Shown here: in pieces, positions 25,637 to 35,220 of the stretch
How the letters are laid out: every line of letters starts with the position of its first letter
Position numbering within the stretch: position 1 is the stretch's first letter
DNA from: Bacillus sp. P14.5
GTDB lineage: Bacteria; Bacillota; Bacilli; Bacillales; Bacillaceae_B
DNA length: 64,000 nucleotides
Direction of reading: 5' to 3'
Assembly (NCBI RefSeq): GCF_003316765.1
Contig: NZ_NIJF01000066.1
Span: forward strand, 1-64,000
Program-made: the position numbers and the translations under genes
The notes under the pieces: model-generated
The model's database searches: none
What the model was told of the DNA's origin: nothing
Seen by the model: only the letters and a program-made list of their open reading frames with translations

Positions 25637-25992
25637 CTGCAAAGTATGTAATTTAGCTATTCTTAGAAATTCGATGTTTACCTGAAAAACTCTACCTAAT
25701 CTCACATAAATAAATATAACTCATTAAGAGGACGAACTCATTACGATTTTGTCCTTTAATTTTTCTTCTGTTTACGCTTTATTCACACTAATTATGGGCA
25801 TAGTCATGCGAAGAAAATCTTTTTTTGTTCTTCACCCTTAAAAAAGACGATAATGGGTCACTCACTCACTTTTATGGTACCTGTTACTTTGATAAAAAAG
25901 ATAACATTTCCTGGTAATTGATGTTGTATGAATAGAGGAATAAAAGTTGAGAATATAACAGCAGCGGCCTGTTAAGGATAATTAAATAAAAG

Positions 25993-26028
25993 AAGCGTGC
26001 CAGCGAAATTCGCCAGCACGCTTTTTTT
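25993..26028 (-). terminator. Bidirectional terminator next to the VanZ-like gene
   Basis: AAGCGTGCCAGCG pairs with CGCCAGCACGCTT with one bulge; runs of T on the plus side and A on the minus-readable side. It closes the minus-strand gene ending at 26037. Confidence 0.75.
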
Positions 26029-26036
26029 GTCATCTG

Positions 26037-26471
26037 CTATCCATTTAATTTTACCCGTACCTTCTCCAACCCCCGAGCGATCGCATGATTCTTATTCCCA
26101 AAGTAAGTCCGATTCACAATAAGCAAACAAACAGCGACTCCCAGGAGGTCCTTGGCGGCGTCTATAAGGGTTGCGGAACGATAAGGAACGAAAGATTGAT
26201 GGATTTCGTCTATCAGGCCATAGAACCCGGCAGCAAGGGCAGCAGCAAAACTGGCGGCATACGTCAGCCGGTCATGTGCCAGTAGTGCAAGGACAAATAA
26301 AACATAGAGGATGGCGAATTCAACTAAATGAAGGGACTCTTTGAAAAAACGATCGAACGAGTCATTCTCCATTTTTACAATCATATCCGCAGGATTACTG
26401 GACATATACCATATCAAAGCCATATATATAAACGGGGCAGCAGTCAAAGCCCATTTAATGATTCTTAACAT
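26037..26471 (-). CDS. VanZ family membrane protein
   Basis: A 144-residue polytopic protein with about four helices. The segments WYMSSNP, HLVEFAILYVLF and GLIDEIHQSFVPYRSATLIDAAKDLLG are the VanZ-domain signature. The original VanZ gives low-level teicoplanin resistance by an unknown route; most chromosomal relatives have no known role. It stands alone between spoIID and spoIIQ. Confidence 0.85.
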   Translation of the reverse strand: MLRIIKWALTAAPFIYMALIWYMSSNPADMIVKMENDSFDRFFKESLHLVEFAILYVLFVLALLAHDRLTYAASFAAALAAGFYGLIDEIHQSFVPYRSATLIDAAKDLLGVAVCLLIVNRTYFGNKNHAIARGLEKVRVKLNG

Positions 26472-26668
26472 GAGAAAATCCTTCCTATGAAAACATTCTT
26501 TTAATTATTTTACCATTAACCCAGCTTTCTTCCATATGAAAAAAGAAAATGTGATAAAACATACATATTTATAAAAGCTTTGTCGAATGATAAGAAGTTA
26601 AAAATTTTTTTGCAGAGAATGTATATATTACTTTCAAAGTGTTCAGAATGATTGCTGAGGTGATGGAA

Positions 26669-27595
26669 ATGAGAGAGGAAGAAAAGAAACGACCTTCTCA
26701 GAAATTCTTTAGTAAACGTTGGGCATACCCAGCAATGTATTTGGCAAGTGCAGCAATCATTATTACAGCAATCCTATGGTATCAAGCAGCTGGAAATGAT
26801 GTTGCAGAAGATCAAGAACTTGGTTATGAAGAGGATGTTCAAACCGGTAACGAGTTTGATCGTCCAGCAGTCGAAGTCAACCGGACAATGGAAAATTTCG
26901 TAATGCCAGTCGCTGACGAAAATGAAGTGGTCATCGAAAAAGGATTCTACGATGCTAACGCTTCAGAACAAGAGCAAGAAGCAGCATTAGTTGTGTACGA
27001 CAATCAATACCACCCTAACCAAGGTATCGACATTTCACTTGGCGGAAAAGACTTTGATGTATTGGCAGCCATGAGCGGCACAGTCACTAAAGTCCAAGAA
27101 GATTCCCTTCTAGGAAACATGATTGAAGTTGAACACGACAAAGGAATTGTCACTCGTTACCAATCAGTCAAGGACTTCGCGGTTGAAGTAGGCGATACTG
27201 TAGAGCAAGGACAAAAACTTGCAGCAGCAGGCCAGAGTTTATTCAATGAAAAAGCTGGAGTACACGTACACTTTGAAATCCGTAAAGATGAAGTTGCTGT
27301 TAATCCACAAGAGTATGTTAATAAGTCTTTAGCCACTCTTCAAGAAGTTTCTTTTGATGAGAAGCAATCAGACGTTGATGCACAAGCTGAAGATCAAGCA
27401 GAAACAGATGTTCCGGATGCTGCAGACAGCCAAAGTGAAGATGGTGCTGAAGAAGAAGGATCAGAAAGTACTCAAAGTGAAGAAGACTCAGATTCCGCTG
27501 AAGAAGAAAATGGAACCGAAGACACTGACTCTGAAGAAAATGCTGACCAGGGCACTGACGAAGGAACAGAAGATAGCGATTCTGAAGAAGAATAA
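26669..27595 (+). CDS. spoIIQ: Stage II sporulation protein Q (degenerate M23 peptidase)
   Basis: About 308 residues: a short cytoplasmic tail, one membrane helix (YLASAAIIITAILWYQAA), then an LytM/M23 domain displayed in the intermembrane space, where it pairs with SpoIIIAH. The zinc motif is incomplete: the first ligand position is Asn in NQGID instead of His, while VHVHF is kept. This degeneracy is typical of SpoIIQ and argues against a peptidase. An acidic Glu/Asp/Ser tail of roughly 70 residues ends the protein, longer than in B. subtilis. The frame is open from 26639; ATG 26669 fits GAGGTG spacing. Confidence 0.9.
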   Translation: MREEEKKRPSQKFFSKRWAYPAMYLASAAIIITAILWYQAAGNDVAEDQELGYEEDVQTGNEFDRPAVEVNRTMENFVMPVADENEVVIEKGFYDANASEQEQEAALVVYDNQYHPNQGIDISLGGKDFDVLAAMSGTVTKVQEDSLLGNMIEVEHDKGIVTRYQSVKDFAVEVGDTVEQGQKLAAAGQSLFNEKAGVHVHFEIRKDEVAVNPQEYVNKSLATLQEVSFDEKQSDVDAQAEDQAETDVPDAADSQSEDGAEEEGSESTQSEEDSDSAEEENGTEDTDSEENADQGTDEGTEDSDSEEE

Positions 27596-27608
27596 TAATA
27601 ATATTACG

Positions 27609-27641
27609 AAGGATTGTCCGAGAATTGGACAATCCTTTTTT
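27609..27641 (+). terminator. Terminator after spoIIQ
   Basis: AAGGATTGTCC/GGACAATCCTT stem with a TTTTTT run. Confidence 0.92.
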
Positions 27642-27994
27642 GTTTTACAAACATTCAGCTTGGCGGGTGTAAGTTGAAATAGTCGGCTTAATCAATTATT
27701 ACCCGAAGTGTGTGTAATAATCACTTAGGTAAGCAAATCACCTAAAAAATTTCCGGGGAAATTCGACTGCTTAATTATTTTCCAAATAAAGCAATTTTTG
27801 CACAGAAGATAGTTATACATATAAAGAAAAGGTATATCGGAAAAACAACTGCTTCTTCAATTGCGCTAATTAACATTTTCTGTCTAAATATACTGCTTGA
27901 CCTATGGATATAAACTGTTAATAATAGCTCTATGAGTAAATATTCTGAAAATTAAGTGATATTCTAATCAGCCGCAAAGAAAGGAGGGTACGAA
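27642..27994. other. AT-rich intergenic region before the symporter operon
   Basis: No gene, RNA family or copy of the dispersed repeats recognised. A short TAGGTAAGCAAATCACCTA inverted repeat near 27727-27745 might be an operator. The promoter of the symporter operon should lie here. Confidence 0.4.
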
Positions 27995-28176
27995 TTGCTT
28001 TTATATCTTAGTTTTGTTCTCATCACTGGAGTCTGCCTGGTTTTGGCTCTGAAAAAAGAAAAATAGCTTTCCTGGCCATCCCATTTCTCACATTGTTTGG
28101 ATACGGAGTTGCCCAGGTGATTCTCGTCCCACTGCCATTCATTGATACAGTTAGATTTATTTTCAGCTTGTCATAA
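27995..28176 (+). pseudogene. Small membrane protein of the symporter operon, apparently frameshifted
   Basis: A TTG start at 27995 behind AAAGGAGGG opens a hydrophobic frame (LLLYLSFVLITGVCLVLALK) that stops at 28064. One more A in the A5 run at 28059-28063 extends it through IAFLAIPFLTLFGYGVAQVI to a stop at 28174-28176, giving about 60 residues with two helices. The stop lies 14 bases before the DUF4212 gene. I do not recognise the family; position suggests an accessory of the transporter. Confidence 0.6.
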
Positions 28177-28190
28177 AAGGAGGATGGACC

Positions 28191-28492
28191 ATGAAGAAAA
28201 TTGAAAAGGCCAAAGCCGATCAATATTTCAAAGAAAAAACCGGTATACAGCTATTTATTTAATTATTGGATTACTCTCGTCATTCGGGGTTGTACTATTT
28301 GCTGACAGCCTGACGGACCTGACAATCAACGGCTATCCCTTCCATTACTTTATGGGGGCACAAGGCGCCATCGTCATCTTTATCATCCTGCTCTTTGTAA
28401 ACGCCAAAGTAAGCGATTCGATCGATAAAAAATACGGCATCGACGAAAGCAAGAATGAGAGCCTGAGTTACGGAAAGACGCTGGATCATTGA
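28191..28492 (+). pseudogene. DUF4212 symporter small subunit, apparently frameshifted
   Basis: ATG 28191 behind AAAGGAGG encodes MKKIEKAKADQYFKEK, then shifts at the A6 run 28234-28239. With a seventh A the frame continues as NRYTAIYLIIGLLSSFGVV to a stop at 28490-28492, about 100 residues with two helices. That is the DUF4212 family, the small partner found directly before VC_2705-type sodium:solute symporters. The gene is probably intact in the organism. Confidence 0.8.
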
Positions 28493-28688
28493 TTTATAGT
28501 GGTACGGGCAGCTTCCCGTTCTATATCTTTACTCAGGACAGGCAGTCAGATTTATTGCCGGCCAATCTTGAAAAAAGTGGAGCAGGCAATTAGAGCTCCT
28601 GTAACAGCTGGTTATCTGCTCTCTTTTTATAAATATGTAAACGCTTAACCTAACACCTTAATTTAAAAGAAGGATAAGGGGGACCAAA

Positions 28689-30356
28689 ATGGATCTGCAG
28701 TTTATTGTGTCTACTGCCATTATTATAGCTACATTTGCTCTTTATATCGGTATTGCGGTGTATAACAAAGCTAAGGTAACCTCGGATTTTTATGTTGCCG
28801 GCCGCGGGGTTCCGCCGGTTTTTAACGGAATGGCCATCGGCGCGGACTGGATGAGTGCCGCTTCCTTCATTGGTTTGGCAGGGACCGTCATGATCCTTGG
28901 ATACGACGGCCTCGCCTACATTATGGGTTGGACGGGAGGGTACCTTTTACTGACATTCCTGCTGGCGCCTCAGCTCAGAAAATATGGGCGGTATACGGTC
29001 CCCGAATTCATCGGTGACCGGTATAACAGCCACACGGCACGTGTCATTGCCGCGGTTTGTACCATCATTATTTCCTTCACCTATTCGATCGGCCAATTGT
29101 CCGGTTCCGGTGTGGTAATCGGAAGGCTGTTCGAAATCGATGCCAAGGTCGGAACTATGATCGGGGTCGTCTTGATCGCCTTCTACGCTGCCTTTGGCGG
29201 GATGAAGGGAATTACATGGACACAGGTTGCTCAATATATCATTTTGATTATTGCATACCTGGTGCCAGTTATTTTTATGAGCTTGCAGCTGACGAATAAC
29301 CCTCTTCCTTGGATTTCCTATGGGGAGCTCATTGGAAAAATGGGAGAACTTGACCGAGAACTCGGGATTTCTGAATATTTTGCTCCGTTTACGAATGGAA
29401 CCAAGTGGCAGTTCATGGCCCTTATGTTCACATTGATGGCCGGTACAGCGGGGCTTCCGCATGTCATCGTCCGCTTCTATACAGTATCAACAATGAAAGC
29501 GGCACGCTGGTCCGGGGCATGGGCGTTATTGTTCATCGGACTGCTGTATCTTTCCGCTCCGGCATATGCGGCGTTTTCCCGCTTCATTTTAATGACAAAG
29601 GTTGCCGGACAAAGAATCAGTGAACTGCCGGGCTGGACTACTTCATGGGTCGATACAGGTAAACTCCAGATTGCCGATGCTAATGGAGATGGAATCCTGC
29701 AATGGTCGGAGCTCGTGATTTCCAATGATATAGTGGTAATGGCTACTCCTGAAATCGCGAATCTGGGTGTCTTTGTCATCGGCCTTGTGGCTGCAGGTGC
29801 CATGGCTGCCGCTTTATCGACAGCCGGTGGATTGATGATGGCGATTTCTTCATCCTTTGCCCATGATATTTATTACAGAGTATTCAAGCCGGAATCAACA
29901 GACAAGAACAGGCTTGCGGTTGCCCGCTGGACGATTGTCATCGCCACCGTACTTGCCGGCTTGGTGGCATTGAACCCGCCGGGAGTGATCACGCAAATCG
30001 TTGCCTGGGCCTTTGCACTCGCCTCAGGAACCTTCTTCCCGGCGCTTGTTCTTGGAGTCTGGTGGAAGCGTTCGAATGCCGCAGGGGTCATCTCGGGACT
30101 TCTGGTTGGCCTGGGAGTCACACTGACCTATATCTTCCTAGCAAGAGAAGGGATGACCTTGTTCGGCATTATCGATACGGGAGCGGGTGTGTTCGGTGCA
30201 CTTGCCGGATTCCTGACGAACATTATCGTCTCTCTATCCACTAAAGCACCATCGCAAAAAATCCAGGAAGAAGTTATCGACCTCCGATATCCTGAGCAGA
30301 TGACGTTCAAAGACGGCGAAGTCTGGATCAATGACGATGCAACCTTCAATAAATAA
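28689..30356 (+). CDS. Sodium:solute symporter, large subunit (VC_2705/ActP-like SSS family)
   Basis: A 555-residue transporter with about 13 membrane helices. The SSS signature FYVAGRGVPPVFNGMAIGADWMSAASFIG is near residue 34, with GTAGLPHVIVRFYTV further on. Substrate is unknown; relatives carry acetate or other monocarboxylates with Na+. An EF-hand-like calcium loop (DANGDGILQWSE, about residues 328-339) lies in a loop between helices. It follows DUF4212, and its end overlaps the next gene by 26 bases, so the two are coupled. Confidence 0.9.
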   Translation: MDLQFIVSTAIIIATFALYIGIAVYNKAKVTSDFYVAGRGVPPVFNGMAIGADWMSAASFIGLAGTVMILGYDGLAYIMGWTGGYLLLTFLLAPQLRKYGRYTVPEFIGDRYNSHTARVIAAVCTIIISFTYSIGQLSGSGVVIGRLFEIDAKVGTMIGVVLIAFYAAFGGMKGITWTQVAQYIILIIAYLVPVIFMSLQLTNNPLPWISYGELIGKMGELDRELGISEYFAPFTNGTKWQFMALMFTLMAGTAGLPHVIVRFYTVSTMKAARWSGAWALLFIGLLYLSAPAYAAFSRFILMTKVAGQRISELPGWTTSWVDTGKLQIADANGDGILQWSELVISNDIVVMATPEIANLGVFVIGLVAAGAMAAALSTAGGLMMAISSSFAHDIYYRVFKPESTDKNRLAVARWTIVIATVLAGLVALNPPGVITQIVAWAFALASGTFFPALVLGVWWKRSNAAGVISGLLVGLGVTLTYIFLAREGMTLFGIIDTGAGVFGALAGFLTNIIVSLSTKAPSQKIQEEVIDLRYPEQMTFKDGEVWINDDATFNK

Positions 30357-32193
30357 TGAAAAGCGGAAGCAGGCTGTACTCCTTCATCCCCTATTTGCCG
30401 GGATGGAGAGGGGTGCGGCCCTTTCGCTTATAGAAGAGGGGAATTTAACAGAAGCACTGAAGGGTGAAACTTTTTTAAAAAGTGGAGAAAAACGCACTGG
30501 GATTTATCTGGTCATAGAAGGCAAAGCAGAAGTTTATGTTGAGAGGGAGAGCGGCAGGCAGGAAGTGCTTGAATTGATCGATACCGGAGAAGTTGTCGGG
30601 CTTTCCAGTATCCATCAGCTGCTTTCAGAAAGAGAAGAACTTTCTACAGTCGACGTCAAAGCGGCTGAAACAAGTCAGCTTTTTTTCATAGAATTCAAGG
30701 AACTGAAGCCGTATCTTTCACAGCTGACGGACTATCTGTTGAAAATAACAGCCAGGCGCCTGCGGGATGTATATCATTCGTTATCCCATCAGCTCAAGAT
30801 AGGAGAGAGATTTCCCAGCACGATCACCGTTTTTGAGAGAGTGGGAGATCTGATTCAGCGTCCTGCGGTCACAATTTCGGCTGACAAATGTGTTTCAGAG
30901 GCGGCAAAACGAATGAACGAGGAGAGGGTAGGGGCGCTGTTGGTGGTGGATGGGGAGAAGCTGGCTGGATTGATAACGGAAAGAGACATGGTGTGGCGGG
31001 TGCTGGCAGAGACTGCAGGCGTTGATACTAAGGTCTCATCAGTCATGAACCCTTTACCCCTGGCCATCAATTCAGAAGAATACTATTATGAAGGGCTTGC
31101 CAAGCTCCTTTCCGGAAACAGTAAGTATATGGCGGTGATGGACCATGGAAAAGCTGCCGGTGTCATAACGCTTCAAGATTTCATGAGGCGCAGCAATGAA
31201 GGAGCTTTGCTTTCTTTCAGCGAAGTGGAAGATCCCTCTTACCCATTAGAAAATAGCAGCGAGCTTTCAAAGAGGCTCTCTACTTTTCTATGGAAGTCAG
31301 GCACACCAGTCGTTCATTCTCTGGAACTGATGACCAGCCTGCACGACCGAATCTACAAGAGGGTCTTAAGACAAGCGGAAGCAGAAATGAAAGACAAACC
31401 TGCTGGAGAGTACTGCTTTTATTTAATGGGGTCAGCCGGACGCCGCGAACAGTACTTCCTCTCCGATCAAGATCATTTCCTCCTCTATGAAAAAAGGGAA
31501 GACGAGCACTATTACTCCGTCTTTGCCAAAAGAATTGCGGATCTCTTGGAGATAGCGGGATTCAAGAAGTGTGATGGAAACATGATGGCCTCCGATAACC
31601 AATGGCGGGGAGACCTCGGTCAATGGGAGGAACGGTTGAGAAATTGGGCGGTCCACGCGAATGAAGATAATTTATTGAAGGCAAACAACTTTTTTTCATA
31701 CAGGCTGTTGAAGGGCGATCCTGCTCTTCATAATTTATTTGAAAGGATGATAGAAGGACAGATTCAAAAAGGAAGGATTTTTTTATTCAGACTTTCACAA
31801 AGCATAAACCTGGTTCCTGACCTGCAAAGCTCCATCCGATCCTTCCTGGGGATGAGCCGGAAGACAATCAACCTCAAAAAAGAAGTGATGTTCCCCTTCC
31901 ACCACAGTCTTCAGGTTCTTTACCTCATTCATGGTGGAAGAAGCGGGTCAGTCTCCGCTAAATTGGATATCCTTAAGTATAAGCAGGCAATTTCGAAGGA
32001 TTTCCACGAGGAGCTCCTGCAGGCGGCAGAATACGTGTTCAAACTAATGATTGACTATAGACTTACACATCCTGATGACCAGGGGGATATGTCCCTCCAT
32101 GCGCTTTCAACCATACAGAAAGAGAAATTATTTTATGGTGTTAAAAAGATCAAGGAATTTCAAAAAATGATGCAGTCTTATTTTTCTGTCTGA
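30331..32193 (+). CDS. CNMP-binding / CBS / DUF294 nucleotidyltransferase-like signalling protein
   Basis: A soluble protein of up to 620 residues. An N-terminal cyclic-nucleotide-binding-type domain (LHPLFAGMERGAAL, FLKSGEKRTGIYLVIEGKAEVYV) is followed by two CBS motifs (about residues 175-290, GALLVVDGEKLAGLITERDMVWRVL) and a DUF294 nucleotidyltransferase-like region with GSAGRREQYFLSDQDHFLLY, and a C-terminal helical domain. This architecture often accompanies SSS acetate-type symporters and is thought to regulate them. Overlap with the symporter supports that. Start could be ATG 30331 or 30337. Confidence 0.85.
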   Translation: MTMQPSINNEKRKQAVLLHPLFAGMERGAALSLIEEGNLTEALKGETFLKSGEKRTGIYLVIEGKAEVYVERESGRQEVLELIDTGEVVGLSSIHQLLSEREELSTVDVKAAETSQLFFIEFKELKPYLSQLTDYLLKITARRLRDVYHSLSHQLKIGERFPSTITVFERVGDLIQRPAVTISADKCVSEAAKRMNEERVGALLVVDGEKLAGLITERDMVWRVLAETAGVDTKVSSVMNPLPLAINSEEYYYEGLAKLLSGNSKYMAVMDHGKAAGVITLQDFMRRSNEGALLSFSEVEDPSYPLENSSELSKRLSTFLWKSGTPVVHSLELMTSLHDRIYKRVLRQAEAEMKDKPAGEYCFYLMGSAGRREQYFLSDQDHFLLYEKREDEHYYSVFAKRIADLLEIAGFKKCDGNMMASDNQWRGDLGQWEERLRNWAVHANEDNLLKANNFFSYRLLKGDPALHNLFERMIEGQIQKGRIFLFRLSQSINLVPDLQSSIRSFLGMSRKTINLKKEVMFPFHHSLQVLYLIHGGRSGSVSAKLDILKYKQAISKDFHEELLQAAEYVFKLMIDYRLTHPDDQGDMSLHALSTIQKEKLFYGVKKIKEFQKMMQSYFSV

Positions 32194-32250
32194 TTCAAAC
32201 GGCCCATGGTATTTTTGCGAACCCAGCCTTATAAATAAAAGGGAAGGAAG

Positions 32251-32904
32251 GTGATTACTTTCTTTCAGATTCGAAAAAAAGCAGAAATTCCTCTGCTTAA
32301 TACTATAATGCCTTTAGCAACGCCAATAGAAGATTTGAATTTTGTTGTGTTTGATACGGAAACTACGGGATTTCATGTTAGTGGTCCTGACCGCCTGCTG
32401 GAAATTGGAGCCGTTAAAGTAAAAGGATACAAAGTAATAAAGGAAGAAACATTTCAAACGCTGGTCAATCCTCATCGACAAATTTCTCGGGAAATAACGG
32501 AGCTTACAGGTATATCAGAAGCTGACACTGAGGCTTCACCATCCTCCGGTCAGGCCATCCAATCTTTTCTGCAATATGTAAAAGAAGCGGGACCGGTATG
32601 TCTGGTTGGCCACTATGTTTCCTTTGATGTCCAGGTCCTTAAAAGTGAATATAAACGAAATAACCTTATGCTCCAAAAGCCCAAAGCTATCGATACATTG
32701 GATATAATCGGTTACCTGGCACCATCTCGAATCATGCGTGATCTTGAACGGTATGCCCAGGATTTCGGAACAAGGATCTATCCGCGGCACAGAGCGATGA
32801 ACGATGCACTGACGACGGCCTATCTATTCTCAGAGCTGCTGGTTTTATTGAAAGACAGAGGAATCTCCACTTGGGGAGACTTAAGTGAAGTATCTTCTCA
32901 ATGA
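32251..32904 (+). CDS. DEDDh 3'-5' exonuclease (DnaQ-like)
   Basis: A 217-residue exonuclease with ExoI motif FDTETTGFH (residues 33-41), ExoII GHYVSFDVQVL and ExoIII HRAMNDALTTAYLF, giving the complete D-E-D-D-H set. Start is GTG 32251 behind GGAAGG. As third gene of the symporter/CBS operon it matches a recurring trio in other bacteria, where its role is unclear. Confidence 0.88.
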   Translation: MITFFQIRKKAEIPLLNTIMPLATPIEDLNFVVFDTETTGFHVSGPDRLLEIGAVKVKGYKVIKEETFQTLVNPHRQISREITELTGISEADTEASPSSGQAIQSFLQYVKEAGPVCLVGHYVSFDVQVLKSEYKRNNLMLQKPKAIDTLDIIGYLAPSRIMRDLERYAQDFGTRIYPRHRAMNDALTTAYLFSELLVLLKDRGISTWGDLSEVSSQ

Positions 32905-33206
32905 AAATTCTGAAAATAAAACCTGAACACTTGTCCTTATTCATTTTTTCGTGCATATATCTTGACCATGCTTAATAAAATGAAACAAACCTGACAAAAA
33001 AGAGAGTGTTTGAGGTGAAGAGTCGTTAGTCCATACAGAGGAAGCGCCACCATCATGTCCAATTGTGCCAAGATATAGAAAGCCGAAGAGCAGTAAATAA
33101 AAGCTTTCTGCCGCAAATATGCTGCACCTGCGGCGATCCAGTAGTCCTGAACCAAGAGCGAGTCTCATTTCACACTTCTCCATCCAATTTAGGGAGGTAG
33201 AGTGGT

Positions 33207-33470
33207 GTGCACGATTACATCAAAGAGAGAACAGTAAAGATTGGGAAATATATCGTGGAGACAAAGAAAACCGTTCGCGTTATCGCGAAAGAGTTTGGCG
33301 TATCGAAGAGTACAGTGCATAAAGACCTGACAGAGCGATTGCCGGAAATCAACCCCGACTTAGCCAACGAAGTAAAAGATATACTTGATTACCATAAATC
33401 AATCCGCCATCTCCGCGGAGGCGAAGCAACAAAGAAGAAGTACAAAAAAGATGAGCTCGAAATCAATTAA
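33207..33470 (+). CDS. spoIIID: Stage III sporulation protein D (mother-cell transcription regulator)
   Basis: An 87-residue DNA-binding protein with a helix-turn-helix at about residues 22-42 (KTVRVIAKEFGVSKSTVHKD) and a basic C-terminal tail. It activates or represses many sigma-E and sigma-K genes. Start is GTG 33207 behind GGGAGGTAG. Followed by a strong terminator, then mbl, as in B. subtilis. Confidence 0.97.
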   Translation: MHDYIKERTVKIGKYIVETKKTVRVIAKEFGVSKSTVHKDLTERLPEINPDLANEVKDILDYHKSIRHLRGGEATKKKYKKDELEIN

Positions 33471-33512
33471 AAAGTACCAGGTATCAGAAGCATATGATAC
33501 CTGGTACTTTTT
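33469..33512 (+). terminator. Strong terminator after spoIIID
   Basis: A long stem built from AAAAAGTACCAGGTATCA and its complement ending in TTTTT. Confidence 0.92.
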
Positions 33513-33560
33513 ATTGCTTTGGCTCAGTTTAAGAGCATTCTTGTTTTCACTGGTATGTTG

Positions 33561-33680
33561 ACTTCCGCTACAGGTGTTAGACTCCGCGGGGCGGGCGGTG
33601 AGCCTCCTCAGCTTCGCTTCCGGGGTCTCACCTGTCCCGCTGCTCCCGCAGGAGGTCGAACACCTTCCGCTCCAGTCAAC
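33561..33680. repeat. GC-rich dispersed element, copy 3
   Basis: Same order of blocks as the other copies (ACTCCGCGGGGCGGGCGG, CCTCCTCAGCTTCGC, CCCGCAGGAGGTCGAAC), bounded by ACTTCCGCT and CTTCCGCTCCAGTCAA. Confidence 0.85.
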
Positions 33681-33814
33681 ATATGCGGAGGGAATAAGAA
33701 GCCATTGTAACTGTAAACTGTATTTTTCAACTTTTCTATAATGAACTCTACTTACAGGCTTGACTCCAAAATATCTATAACAACAATAGCAACTAACAAA
33801 GCCTTAGATTTAAG

Positions 33815-33855
33815 GCGAGACAGTACCTCTTAGTGCTTTACTGTATTAGAGGGTT
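33815..33855. repeat. Short palindromic intergenic repeat, degenerate
   Basis: GCGAGACAGTACCTCTTAGTGC, then TTTACTGTATTAGAGGG. The rest of 33681-34119 is AT-rich, with TTGACA at 33940 as a possible -35 for mbl but no convincing -10. Confidence 0.5.
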
Positions 33856-34119
33856 TTTGTTGATGTAGTCTTATTCTGGAAATCAACACACTAGAAATCG
33901 CGATAATATTTTAAAATAAGCATTTTATAATGTGTTTTCTTGACATTTTTTAGACAATTAGTACCTATTTTCGACAAGCATATGGTAAAATAATAAATTA
34001 GGTGAAGTTTTTTCTATACCCTGATTTTTACATATTAAACTGACAACGATACATCTTTGATAAATATATGATATGACGAAATGAAAGCGTTGAAATGAAG
34101 AAGGGAGAAACGAAAACAA

Positions 34120-35121
34120 ATGTTTGCGAAAGATATTGGAATTGACCTGGGAACGGCAAATGTATTGATTCATGTAAAAGGAAAAGGGATTGTCTTAAAT
34201 GAACCATCAGTCGTGGCAATCGACCGAAATAATAATAAAGTACTGGCTGTCGGAGAAGAAGCAAGACGCATGGTCGGACGGACACCGGGGAACATTGCGG
34301 CAATGCGCCCGCTTAAAGATGGTGTCATCGCTGATTTTGATGTCACAGAATCCATGCTGAAGCATTTTATCAACAAATTGAACGTGAAGGGCCTTCTTTC
34401 CAAACCGCGCATCTTGATCTGCTGCCCGACGAATATCACAAGCGTTGAGCAAAAAGCGATCAGAGAAGCGGCTGAAAAAAGCGGCGGAAAAAAGGTTTAC
34501 CTTGAAGAAGAGCCTAAAGTCGCGGCAATCGGTGCCGGGATGGACATCTTCCAGCCTTACGGAAACATGGTCGTCGATATCGGAGGCGGAACGACAGATG
34601 TGGCCGTTCTTTCCATGGGAGATATCGTAACGGCTTCTTCCATCAAAATGGCCGGCGATAAATTTGATGCTGAAATCCTCAGCTATATTAAAAAAGAATA
34701 CAAGCTTCTTATCGGAGAACGCACAGCCGAAGATATCAAAATCAATATCGGTACAGTTTTCCCTGGATCTCGTGACGAATCAATGGAAATCCGCGGACGT
34801 GACATGGTTTCAGGGCTCCCTAGAACCATCACTGTCAAGTCAGCTGAGATTGAAGGGGCGCTGCGTGAATCTGTAGCGGTCATCGTCCAGGCTGCCAAGA
34901 ATGTCCTTGAGAGAACACCGCCTGAGCTTTCTGCAGATATCATCGACAGAGGAGTCATCCTGACAGGCGGAGGAGCACTTTTACACGGAATCGATCAGCT
35001 GCTTGCAGAAGAGCTGAAGGTACCTGTGCTCGTCGCGGAAAATCCAATGGACTGTGTGGCCATCGGTACGGGAATCATGCTTGAAAACATCGATAAGATC
35101 AGCAGAAGAAAAATCGTCTGA
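34120..35121 (+). CDS. mbl: MreB-like actin homologue Mbl
   Basis: A 333-residue bacterial actin that guides cylindrical wall synthesis. ATPase motifs are visible: phosphate 1 IGIDLGTANVLIHVKGKG at the N-terminus, phosphate 2 MVVDIGGGTTDVAVLS, and adenosine motif GVILTGGGALLHGID. The location spoIIID-mbl-flhO is the B. subtilis order and separates it from mreB and mreBH. Confidence 0.95.
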   Translation: MFAKDIGIDLGTANVLIHVKGKGIVLNEPSVVAIDRNNNKVLAVGEEARRMVGRTPGNIAAMRPLKDGVIADFDVTESMLKHFINKLNVKGLLSKPRILICCPTNITSVEQKAIREAAEKSGGKKVYLEEEPKVAAIGAGMDIFQPYGNMVVDIGGGTTDVAVLSMGDIVTASSIKMAGDKFDAEILSYIKKEYKLLIGERTAEDIKINIGTVFPGSRDESMEIRGRDMVSGLPRTITVKSAEIEGALRESVAVIVQAAKNVLERTPPELSADIIDRGVILTGGGALLHGIDQLLAEELKVPVLVAENPMDCVAIGTGIMLENIDKISRRKIV

Positions 35122-35220
35122 ATGCCAATAACAGCCAATTAAAAAATTCGCATAACAATTAGAAAATTGTTCCGATATAATGAAAGAAACACAAACTGAA
35201 CGTAAAAAGAGGTGCCCAAC

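Noticed and set aside
25503..25685. 60-codon open frame on the plus strand
   Set aside because: It lies in the GC-rich dispersed element; similar frames occur in the other copies with no start signal.
32937..33183. Two overlapping minus-strand frames (72 and 80 codons) upstream of spoIIID
   Set aside because: Neither has a clear ribosome site or recognised family; they overlap each other and end within 30 bases of the spoIIID start. A frameshifted small gene is possible but not supported.
33519..33710. 63-codon open frame on the plus strand
   Set aside because: Falls in GC-rich element copy 3; no ribosome site.
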